A stretch of 64,000 nt of DNA from Hymenobacter cellulosivorans (GTDB lineage Bacteria; Bacteroidota; Bacteroidia; Cytophagales; Hymenobacteraceae). Made by a program: the position numbers and the translations under genes. Under the pieces are notes generated by a model, which was given only the letters and a program-made list of their open reading frames with translations, ran no database searches and was not told where the DNA came from. Below, piece after piece: positions 51,355-58,879 of the stretch; within the stretch, counting starts at the first letter, position 1, and each line of letters begins with the position of its first letter. The stretch is from assembly GCF_022919135.1 (NCBI RefSeq), contig NZ_CP095049.1, forward strand, positions 1,988,501 through 2,052,500, read 5' to 3'.

Positions 51355-54300
51355 ATGCGCCACTGCTACCCACTTGTGCTACTCCGTCTGCTGACCCTGC
51401 TCGTGCTGCTGGGTGGTGCCTGGGCGGCCGGGGCACAAACCCTGGCCACGCGGGTGTATACCCTGGCCGACGGGCTGCCGCAGAGCACGGTGTATGCTCT
51501 GGCCCAGGACGACCGGGGCCAGCTCTGGGCCGGTACCCAGGGCGGAGTGGGCTGGTTCGACGGCCACCGTTTCCAAAGCCTCGACACCCACCAGGGCCTG
51601 CCCGATAATCACGTCACGGCCTTGCTGCCCAGCTCCGGCCACCGCATGCGGCTAGGGCACTACTATGGGGCGTTATCAGAAGTTGACTCGGTCGGCAAGG
51701 TGCGGCTAATTGGGCCCCAGGGCTGGCGGGCCAAAGCGCCGATTCACCAGTTGCTGCCCGCTGCGAAGGGTGGCGTATGGGCGGTAACGTCCGGCGACGG
51801 GCTCTACCGGCTGCCGGGTACCAAGGGCGGGACGGGACAGCACTTCACCCGCGCCCAGGGCCTGCCGTGCGACACCCTTAACCAGGTGGCGGCGGGCCCC
51901 GGCGGGCAGCTCTGGCTGGCTACCCCCGACGGACTGGGCATACTCGATACCGTGGCAGGCCAAATCGTACCGGCTCCGGCCGTACTGGCCCGGCAGCGGC
52001 TTTATTCTATCTATCGGGTGTCGGCTAAGGCGTATTGGGTAGGCCTAGCGAATGGGTTGGGCGAATTGACGCAGACTGCGGCCGGCTGGCAGTTGCGCAT
52101 TATCGGCGTGACGCAGGGGTTGTGCCCGGGGCCGGTGCTGCGGGTGCTGGCCGACCACCGGGGCCGGGTCTGGACGCTGGCGGCGGCGGGCATCTCGCGC
52201 TACGAGCCTCGTACCGGGCGGGCCGTGTCGTTTCCCCAAACCCATTTGCTCAGTGACCAAACCGGCAACAGCCTGCTCGAAGACCGGGAAGGCAACCTCT
52301 GGGCCGCTTTGGACGACGGGATTCTGCAACATATTGCCGACGAACGGTTTACCTTGTATGGAGCTGAGGAAGGCATGAGCGGCGGCACCGATGTGCAAGC
52401 CCTTGTGCCGATAAGCCCGGGCCTATACTGGGTAGCTACCCGCAACGGCCTGTGGGAACTGCGGCCCGGTGCCCCGGCCGGGCAGCGCCTGCGGCCCGGG
52501 TACCGGCGGCCGGGTGGGGCCGAGGCCAACTTTATTCGGGCCTTGTTCCGGGATAAGCAAGGTCGGGTGTGGCTTGGCAGCCGCGGGGCTGGCGCCGCCT
52601 TTTACGACCCGGCTACCGGGCAGTGGCAGGAATTGAATAAGGTTCCCGGTCTGGTACGGCAGAACGTGCGGCACTTCGCCCAGGACCGTCTCGGGCGGGT
52701 ATGGGCCGTAACGGGCGGGGGCGGGGCCACCGTTATTCTGAACCCGACTACGGGCGAGTCGCGCACGTACGGTGCCACTTCTGGCCTGGGCTCCAATGAG
52801 TTCTGGGCCGCCTTCCAGGACCGGCAGGGCACGCTCTGGCTGGGCTCCGACGACCGGGGGCTGATTCGGGTGGAGCCCCAGGCTAACGGGGCCGACGAGT
52901 TTCAACGGGCTCCCGGGCAGCCCGCCCGCCTCAGCATTGGGCATATTACCGAAGACCCCCGCGGGCAGCTCTGGCTGGGCAGCATCGGCAGCGGACTGCT
53001 GCGCTACGACGGACAGCGCCTGCGCAGCTACGGTCCCGAGGTTGGGCTGCATTCCAACAACCCGTATTTCGCTGAAGCTGACGCTCAGGGCCGCATCTGG
53101 CTGGGTACCGAGCAAGGGTTGGAAGTATTCGACCCTACCACCCGGCGCACCACGCACTATGGATTGGCCGAAGGCTTTCTGGGACAAGAAACCAACCAGG
53201 GCGCCGTACTGATTGAGCCCGATGGGCAGGTGTGGGCCGGCACCATCAACGGGCTGATGCGCTACAACCCCGCCGGCGCCCGGCCCAACCAGGTGCCACC
53301 CCGCACCCGCATCAGTGGCACCCGGGTATTTATGCAGGATACGGTGCTGGCCGGCAGCTTTGAGCTGCCCTACGCCCTGAATCACCTGACGTTCGATTTC
53401 GTGGGCGTAAGCCTTACCAACCCGGCCAAGGTGCGCTACCAGTACCGGCTGGCGGGCTTTGATGCGCACTGGAGCCGGCCCGGCTCTACCACGTTTGCCA
53501 CCTATACCAACCTGCCGCCTGGGCAGTACACCTTCGAGGTAAAGGCAGCCAACAACGACGGGGTATGGAACCCGGAACCGGCCCGCCTGAGCTTTACTAT
53601 CGGGGCGCCGTGGTGGCGGTCCTGGGGCGCGTATGGGCTGTATCTGCTGATTCTGAGCGCTTCGTTCTACGCCGTGCGCCGCCAGACCCAGCGCCGGGAG
53701 CGGGAGCGGGCCCGGCAGCAGCTGGAGTACCTGGCCCTGACCCACCTGCAGGAAATGGACCGGGTCAAAACCGACTTTTTTACCAATATCAGCCACGAGT
53801 TGCGCACCCCGCTGACCCTCATTCTGGGGCCGGCTGAAGAACTGACCCAGGACCCGGCCGAGCCCGTGCGCCAGCAGGGGCAGCGAATTTTGGGCAATGC
53901 CCGCAAATTGCTTCACCTCATCAATCAGCTTCTGGATTTAAGCCGGTTGGAAGCCGGGGGCCTGGCCCTGCACCCCCAGCCGGGCGACGTGGCTGCGGCA
54001 GCCTCCACCTGGCTGGCCGCCTTTGAGGAGCTAGCCGCCGCCCGGCAAGTAGGGTTGCACCTGGCCGTGCCCGCCACACCCGTACCCTTGGTGTTCGACG
54101 CAGCCCGGCTGGAGGAAGTGGTGACCAACCTGCTGGCCAATGCCCTGCGCTTCACGCCCGCCGGGGGCCATGTGACCCTGGCCGTGCGCGACGAGCCCGC
54201 CTCGGCCGCCGTGCCCGGCGGTGCGGTAGTACTCAGCGTGCAGGATACCGGCGTGGGGATTCAGCCCGAACACCTGCCCCATCTTTTCGACCGGTTTTAC

Positions 54301-55362
54301 CAGGTCCCGGGCACGGCGGCAGCTGCTACGGGTTCGGGCGTGGGTCTGGCGCTGGTGAAAGAGCTGACCGAGCGCCACGGCGGCACGGTGCAGGTCCTGA
54401 GTACGCCCGGGGCCGGCACGACCTTCGTGGTGCGTCTGCCGCGGCAGTTCATGTCCGAAAAAGCCGGCTTGCCAAGTGCGCCCGAAGTCAAACACGAGGA
54501 TGAGGTGCAACTGGCTGCAGCAGTGACGCTACAGGCAGAAACCGCGCCTGCGGCCACCGAAGCGCCCAGCGAAACAGAGGCCGAGGTCGTGCTGGTCGTG
54601 GATGATAGTGCCGAGGTGCGGGAGTTTGTGCAAGCGGCGCTGGCCTCGGAAGGCTACCGGATTGTTATGGCAGCCTCGGGCCCCGAGGCCGCGCAGCTGG
54701 CTGCCAGCCTCGTGCCTAGTCTGGTCGTATCGGATGTCATGATGCCGCCCGGCTTCGACGGGTTTGAGCTTTGTCGCCAACTCAAAACGGCTGTGACGAC
54801 CAGCCATATTCCCGTGGTGCTGCTTACGGCCCGTGCTACGGCCACCGACCGAATCGAAGGCCTCGAAACCGGGGCCGATGCGTATCTGACCAAGCCATTT
54901 GCCCCGCGGGAACTGCGCGCCCAGGTGCGCAACCTGCTGGCTTTGCGCCGCCGCGTAGGTCCGGAATTAGCTGCCCCGGAACCCAGCGCGCCCGAGTCGT
55001 TCCGGGCTTATGCGGCGGCCGTAGCGGCCCTGCCGTCCCTGGACCAGACCTTCCTGACCAAAGTGGAAGAAGCCGTGGAGCAACATCTCGACAATGGAGA
55101 GTTTAGTGTGGAAATGCTCAGTGAGGAAGTGGCGCTGAGTCGGGCCCAGCTCCACCGCAAGCTTAAGGCCCTCACTGGCCAAGCCCCCAGCGACTTTATT
55201 CGCAGCCTGCGCCTGCGGCGGGCTCACGTGCTGCTGGCCGCCCGCGCCGGCTCGGTGTCCGAAATTGCCTACCAAGTGGGCTTCAACTCGCCCGCCCACT
55301 TCAGCACCAGCTTCAGCAAGCAGTTCGGGTACGCCCCCAGCGAAGTGCCGGTAATGTGCTGA
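51355..55362 (+). CDS. Hybrid two-component regulator with beta-propeller sensor (Reg_prop HTCS)
   Basis: The product has 1335 residues. A signal peptide is followed by about 14 propeller repeats of the kind GQLWAGTQGGVGWFDG (residues 30-620), a Y_Y_Y domain (about 650-740; PGQYTFEVKAANNDGVWN), one transmembrane helix (SWGAYGLYLLILSASFYAV), a kinase with ISHELRTPLTL (His814) and GSGVGLALVKEL, a receiver with phospho-acceptor Asp1127 in VVSDVMMPPGFDGF (one residue longer here than the usual MMPGMDG turn), and a C-terminal AraC HTH (HFSTSFSKQFGYAPSE). This layout is standard for sensing glycan pieces, but no susCD or hydrolase genes lie nearby. Confidence 0.94.
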   Translation: MRHCYPLVLLRLLTLLVLLGGAWAAGAQTLATRVYTLADGLPQSTVYALAQDDRGQLWAGTQGGVGWFDGHRFQSLDTHQGLPDNHVTALLPSSGHRMRLGHYYGALSEVDSVGKVRLIGPQGWRAKAPIHQLLPAAKGGVWAVTSGDGLYRLPGTKGGTGQHFTRAQGLPCDTLNQVAAGPGGQLWLATPDGLGILDTVAGQIVPAPAVLARQRLYSIYRVSAKAYWVGLANGLGELTQTAAGWQLRIIGVTQGLCPGPVLRVLADHRGRVWTLAAAGISRYEPRTGRAVSFPQTHLLSDQTGNSLLEDREGNLWAALDDGILQHIADERFTLYGAEEGMSGGTDVQALVPISPGLYWVATRNGLWELRPGAPAGQRLRPGYRRPGGAEANFIRALFRDKQGRVWLGSRGAGAAFYDPATGQWQELNKVPGLVRQNVRHFAQDRLGRVWAVTGGGGATVILNPTTGESRTYGATSGLGSNEFWAAFQDRQGTLWLGSDDRGLIRVEPQANGADEFQRAPGQPARLSIGHITEDPRGQLWLGSIGSGLLRYDGQRLRSYGPEVGLHSNNPYFAEADAQGRIWLGTEQGLEVFDPTTRRTTHYGLAEGFLGQETNQGAVLIEPDGQVWAGTINGLMRYNPAGARPNQVPPRTRISGTRVFMQDTVLAGSFELPYALNHLTFDFVGVSLTNPAKVRYQYRLAGFDAHWSRPGSTTFATYTNLPPGQYTFEVKAANNDGVWNPEPARLSFTIGAPWWRSWGAYGLYLLILSASFYAVRRQTQRRERERARQQLEYLALTHLQEMDRVKTDFFTNISHELRTPLTLILGPAEELTQDPAEPVRQQGQRILGNARKLLHLINQLLDLSRLEAGGLALHPQPGDVAAAASTWLAAFEELAAARQVGLHLAVPATPVPLVFDAARLEEVVTNLLANALRFTPAGGHVTLAVRDEPASAAVPGGAVVLSVQDTGVGIQPEHLPHLFDRFYQVPGTAAAATGSGVGLALVKELTERHGGTVQVLSTPGAGTTFVVRLPRQFMSEKAGLPSAPEVKHEDEVQLAAAVTLQAETAPAATEAPSETEAEVVLVVDDSAEVREFVQAALASEGYRIVMAASGPEAAQLAASLVPSLVVSDVMMPPGFDGFELCRQLKTAVTTSHIPVVLLTARATATDRIEGLETGADAYLTKPFAPRELRAQVRNLLALRRRVGPELAAPEPSAPESFRAYAAAVAALPSLDQTFLTKVEEAVEQHLDNGEFSVEMLSEEVALSRAQLHRKLKALTGQAPSDFIRSLRLRRAHVLLAARAGSVSEIAYQVGFNSPAHFSTSFSKQFGYAPSEVPVMC

Positions 55363-55577
55363 AGTGCTGAGGTGAAAACTCGTGTCCTTGCGAGGCGCAG
55401 CCGAAGCTGTCCTTTGCGAAGCTAGTCCCGCTCTTCTACCAAAAAGCCCTGGCCTACACGCCGTAGGAAGGGGCTTTTCATATTAAAGGGCTTGTTGAAG
55501 GGCTTAGCGCATTTCAGAGGCCGGATGGCTTCGTTCCTCGCAAGGACACACGTTCAGCCTTAGCACGTCAGCACATG
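55354..55577. repeat. Large REP-like inverted repeat that includes the HTCS stop codon
   Basis: The left arm starts in the last codons of the HTCS gene (ATGTGCTGA, stop at 55360-55362) and continues to about 55407; the right arm lies at about 55525-55577. The best-matching core is GTGTCCTTGCGAGG (from 55382) with its complement CCTCGCAAGGACAC (ending 55551). The outer parts match less well, with a few mismatches and one gap. Between the arms is a terminator hairpin (AAAAGCCC at 55442-55449, GGGCTTTT at 55471-55478). Confidence 0.7.
55442..55478 (+). terminator. Terminator downstream of the beta-propeller HTCS
   Basis: The arms AAAAGCCC and GGGCTTTT are extended inward by partial pairing of GGCCTAC with GTAGG. 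It lies inside the larger inverted repeat. Confidence 0.6.
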
Positions 55578-55606
55578 CATACATGAAGAATTAGTGCCTT
55601 AATGAG

Positions 55607-55623
55607 TTTGCGACCTGCGTGAA
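55607..55623. repeat. 17-bp direct repeat, left copy (before the GNAT gene)
   Basis: TTTGCGACCTGCGTGAA occurs here and again, without mismatch, at 56381-56397, on each side of the acetyltransferase gene. A degenerate copy lies near 56361-56376. Confidence 0.8.
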
Positions 55624-55683
55624 AGGGTTTGACGGGGCATCCGGCCTCCTTTGCAGCACCTATTGACCTTAACTGCTGGTGCT

Positions 55684-56319
55684 ATGCAAACCCTGGCTCT
55701 GCCCGCCCGTCGCCTGGGGCCGCCTGATGAAGAATGGGCCGCCGTGCTGCTCACGGAGGCTTACGCGGCCGACCCCGCCTACCAAACCCTCTGGGGCCCC
55801 GACGTTTTTGAGCCGCTGCTGATGTGGATGCAGCTGCTGGTACGCTACGGGCTGCGTGAAGGCTGCCTCTATACCAGCCCTGGGGAGCACGCCGTGGCCT
55901 TATGGCTACCCGACAAAGCCGTGCCGCTTTCCTGGGGGCAACTGCTGCGGGGCGGGCAATTGTCGCTGCTCTTGAAGCTGGGCGGCCTCACCCTGCAGCA
56001 ACTCCTGCGCTGGCAGCACACCCAGGATGCCTGGCGCTACCAAGCCCTGCCCGTAGCTCACCATTACCTGCTGGCCCTGGGGGTACGGCCGGCCGAGCGG
56101 GGCAGGGGAGAAGGGCGCAATCTGTTGCGGGCCTCGGTGGCTGCGGTGGGCGGGCGGTATCTGCCTTGCTTCGGGCAGGCCAGCACCTTATCGGCCGTGT
56201 ATTTCGGCCAACGCCTGGGCTTTGAGGTGGTGGCCTTTGCCGAACAGCCGGCCCTGAATTCTCTGGACCGGCTGCCCGTACCGAGCTGGGCTATGGTGCG
56301 CCCGGCCGCAGCCATTTGA
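55684..56319 (+). CDS. GNAT-family N-acetyltransferase
   Basis: The product has 211 residues. The acetyl-CoA-binding motif A is HHYLLALGVRPAERGRGEGRNLLRAS, with the RGRGEG loop in the usual Q/RxxGxG/A place, and the later VYFGQRLGFEVVAF is motif B with the typical Tyr/Phe-x-x-LGF turn. The N-terminal half carries the acceptor-binding part and is not diagnostic. ATG 55684 is chosen over a TTG at 55651. The acceptor is unknown. Direct 17-bp repeats flank the gene. Confidence 0.87.
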   Translation: MQTLALPARRLGPPDEEWAAVLLTEAYAADPAYQTLWGPDVFEPLLMWMQLLVRYGLREGCLYTSPGEHAVALWLPDKAVPLSWGQLLRGGQLSLLLKLGGLTLQQLLRWQHTQDAWRYQALPVAHHYLLALGVRPAERGRGEGRNLLRASVAAVGGRYLPCFGQASTLSAVYFGQRLGFEVVAFAEQPALNSLDRLPVPSWAMVRPAAAI

Positions 56320-56380
56320 TTTCGTCGCAAACCCTTCTGAAACGGAGCTAACGGCCTTTTCTGCGACTTGCACGCATGCC

Positions 56381-56397
56381 TTTGCGACCTGCGTGAA
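56381..56397. repeat. 17-bp direct repeat, right copy (after the GNAT gene)
   Basis: This is the second perfect copy of TTTGCGACCTGCGTGAA; the first is at 55607-55623, 774 bases away. Confidence 0.8.
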
Positions 56398-56487
56398 TGC
56401 CCACCGGCCTAGTCTGACCGTCCTTTGAGGCTCTTTCCAGTGCCAAAGCTTCTTCTAATTATACCACGCCAACCCTTTCTGCAAACC

Positions 56488-57063
56488 ATGAAAACAATAT
56501 TCGCTCCCGTTGCCTCATTCCGCGTTCTGCTACTGAGCTCCCTGGTCGGATTAGCTGCCTGCGACAGCAACGCCAAGGAAGATCCAGCGCCGGACCCCAC
56601 CGCTACTAACGCCAACGTCAACGAGGTGCACTGGAAAATCAACGGCACCGAGTACGTTGGCCGCGACATTGCCCAGGTGCAGGCCCACTACCGGCCCACC
56701 ACGGCCGACAACCTTCCTGCCACGGCCAAAGACATGCTTATCCTGGCCAACGACAACAAGAATTGCCAGGTAACGGTGCTCATAACCAACTTCACCGGGG
56801 TCGGTACTTACAATCTGACGGCCACCAATGGCATGATTGGCGGCTTCACCCAGCTAACCGGCTCGAAGGATACTTACAGCTCACAGTGGTCGGCCAAGGC
56901 GCCGGCCGGGCAGTTTATCGTGACGGAGTTTGACGCTGCCAAGCTGACCCTGAAAGGCACTTTCAGCTTTAATGCCCGGGTGCGGATTTCCAGCGGCGTG
57001 TATGGCGCTGAGCAGGACGTGACCAATGGCTCATTCGACATCAAAAAGGTCATTAAATACTAG
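56488..57063 (+). CDS. Lipoprotein of unknown function (DUF6252-like)
   Basis: The product has 191 residues from ATG 56488, with lipobox LAAC (Cys25 in VGLAACDSN). The mature part begins with a disordered Asp/Pro/Thr-rich stretch, then VNEVHWKINGTEYVGRD, MLILANDNKNCQVTVLITNFTGVGTYNLT and FSFNARVRISSGVYGAEQDVTNGSFDIKKV. This beta-rich pattern recurs in small lipoproteins of Bacteroidota that are grouped under DUF6252 or similar names. It lies 28 bases before the outer-membrane protein gene and may be in one transcript with it. Confidence 0.72.
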   Translation: MKTIFAPVASFRVLLLSSLVGLAACDSNAKEDPAPDPTATNANVNEVHWKINGTEYVGRDIAQVQAHYRPTTADNLPATAKDMLILANDNKNCQVTVLITNFTGVGTYNLTATNGMIGGFTQLTGSKDTYSSQWSAKAPAGQFIVTEFDAAKLTLKGTFSFNARVRISSGVYGAEQDVTNGSFDIKKVIKY

Positions 57064-57091
57064 CTGGCCGCCCGGCTAGTCGCCTTTTTCG

Positions 57092-58831
57092 ATGAAAACT
57101 TTCGGTTGTTTTTGCCGCCCCATGGGTTGGGGCATGGGGGGGCTATGCTTGCTGGCCAGTCCTGTGGCCCTGGGGCAGGACCTTGCCGCGCTGCCCCAGC
57201 AGAAGCCCTTCACGGTAACCGGCTCCGTGGACGTGCGCACAATTTTCTACCAGGCCCGGGGCATTTCGGCCCGCCGCCAGCCCTTTTCCTACGTGCTCAG
57301 CGGCTCGCCCACATTGAACATTTACGGGCTGGCCGTGCCCCTGAGCTTTACGCTGAGTGAGCAGGACCGGCAGTTTCGTCAGCCCTTCAACCAGTTTGGC
57401 CTGAGTCCGACCTACAAGTGGGTGACGCTGCACGGCGGCTACCGTAATCTGACTTATTCGCCCTTCACCCTGGCCGGCCACACCGTGCTGGGCGCGGGCC
57501 TGGAGCTGACCCCGGGCAAGTTCCGCTTCGGCTTCATCACCGGCCGCCTGAGCCGGGCCACCACCGTGGACCCGGTGAGCGGGGCGCTGACGCCGTTTTC
57601 GTTTTCGCGCCGCGGCGTGGCGGGCCACATCGGGGTGGGCTCCGAGAAAAGCTTCCTTGACCTGAGCTTTGTGCGGGCCCGCGACGACAGCAGCAGCGTA
57701 AGCCGAGCCACCCGCCAGGAGGCCAGCAAAACCAGCGCCGTGAATACTGCCGTGTTGCCCGCCGAAAACGTGGTGCTGGGGCTGAGCGGCAAGCTGAGCT
57801 TTGCCAAAAACTGGCTGGTGGAAGCTGACGGGGGGCTGAGCGTATATACTCGCAACCAGGGCAGCAGGCTGAAAGTCGAAGACGCGCTGCCGACGGCGGT
57901 TTCCAACTCCCTGGGCAGGCTCATCACCCTGAACGGCTCGACGGAAACCTACTCGGCCTGGCAGGCGGCGGCAGGCTACCAGAAAAACGGCAACGGGCTG
58001 AAAGTGCGTTACCGCCGCGTGGCCCCAGGCTACCAGAGTATGGGCGCCTACTACTTCCAGGACGACGTGGAAAACCTGACCCTGGTGCCCAGCTTCGTTC
58101 TGCTTAAGCAGCACCTGCGCTTCAATGGTAGCCTGGGCGTGCAGCAGGACAACCTGCGGCGGCAAAAGCAGCTGACGAGCCGGCGCTTTATTGCCTCGGC
58201 CACGGCCACCGTCGACTTCACCGAGCGCCTGGGCGTGGACTTGGGTTACTCCAACTTCAGCACCGACCAGCAGCCCGGCGCCGTGCAGGTGTCCGACACG
58301 TTTCGGCTGGCCCAAACCCAGCAGAGCGTTTCGGTGGCCCCGCGCTACACCTACGCCGGCGAAACCTGGGGCCACACCGTGCTGCTGAGCCTGGACCGCG
58401 CCACCCTGCGCGACCAGGGCCCCGGCGGACTGGGCCGCCTCGGCGACTTCACCTCCCTCAACGCCTTTCTGACTTACCAGCTCACCTGGGTGCCGCGCCG
58501 CTTTACGGTGGGCGCTACCTACAACTTCACCCGCCTGGAGCTGGCCCAGGGCAACGACGGCAACCGCGGCCTGCAACTCACCGCCGACCAAAGCTTCGGC
58601 CCGAAGGGTGACTTCCGGGTGGGGCTGCGCGGCTCCTGGCTGCGGGGGCTGCGGGTGGGGCAGGAAAGCAAGTTGCTCGGCGGCGGACTGCGCATCTCGT
58701 ACCGCGCCGGCAAGCACCACACTTTCCGCACCGATGTGGCTTTCACCGGCAACTACCCCGACTCCGAAACGCCCCAGCTCCGCCGCTACTCCGAGTCGCG
58801 GGGCGAGGTGGGCTACACCTTCTCGCTCTGA
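57092..58831 (+). CDS. Probable outer-membrane beta-barrel protein of unknown function
   Basis: The product has 579 residues with a signal peptide (MGGLCLLASPVALGQ). From about residue 40 it shows repeated short amphipathic strands (FTVTGSVDVRTIFYQARG, VTLHGGYRNLTYSPFTLAG, FRFGFITGRLSRAT, FLDLSFVRARDDSS, LRFNGSLGVQQDNL, VGYTFSL at the end) as expected for a barrel with 16 or more strands. It ends in Leu, not the usual Phe. The gene is 48 bases upstream of the giant secreted protein and on the same strand, so the two probably work together, perhaps as exporter or anchor and cargo (inference). I do not recognise a named family. Confidence 0.75.
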   Translation: MKTFGCFCRPMGWGMGGLCLLASPVALGQDLAALPQQKPFTVTGSVDVRTIFYQARGISARRQPFSYVLSGSPTLNIYGLAVPLSFTLSEQDRQFRQPFNQFGLSPTYKWVTLHGGYRNLTYSPFTLAGHTVLGAGLELTPGKFRFGFITGRLSRATTVDPVSGALTPFSFSRRGVAGHIGVGSEKSFLDLSFVRARDDSSSVSRATRQEASKTSAVNTAVLPAENVVLGLSGKLSFAKNWLVEADGGLSVYTRNQGSRLKVEDALPTAVSNSLGRLITLNGSTETYSAWQAAAGYQKNGNGLKVRYRRVAPGYQSMGAYYFQDDVENLTLVPSFVLLKQHLRFNGSLGVQQDNLRRQKQLTSRRFIASATATVDFTERLGVDLGYSNFSTDQQPGAVQVSDTFRLAQTQQSVSVAPRYTYAGETWGHTVLLSLDRATLRDQGPGGLGRLGDFTSLNAFLTYQLTWVPRRFTVGATYNFTRLELAQGNDGNRGLQLTADQSFGPKGDFRVGLRGSWLRGLRVGQESKLLGGGLRISYRAGKHHTFRTDVAFTGNYPDSETPQLRRYSESRGEVGYTFSL

Positions 58832-58879
58832 TTTGCCCTTATCCTGATCTGCTGACCCTTCTTTCCCGGAATCCCTGCT

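Noticed and set aside
52423..53916. 497-codon minus-strand frame opposite the propeller HTCS
   Set aside because: Antisense shadow; the plus-strand gene is certain.
57143..58720. 525-codon minus-strand frame opposite the barrel gene
   Set aside because: Antisense shadow rich in Gly/Ala/Gln/His without any motif.
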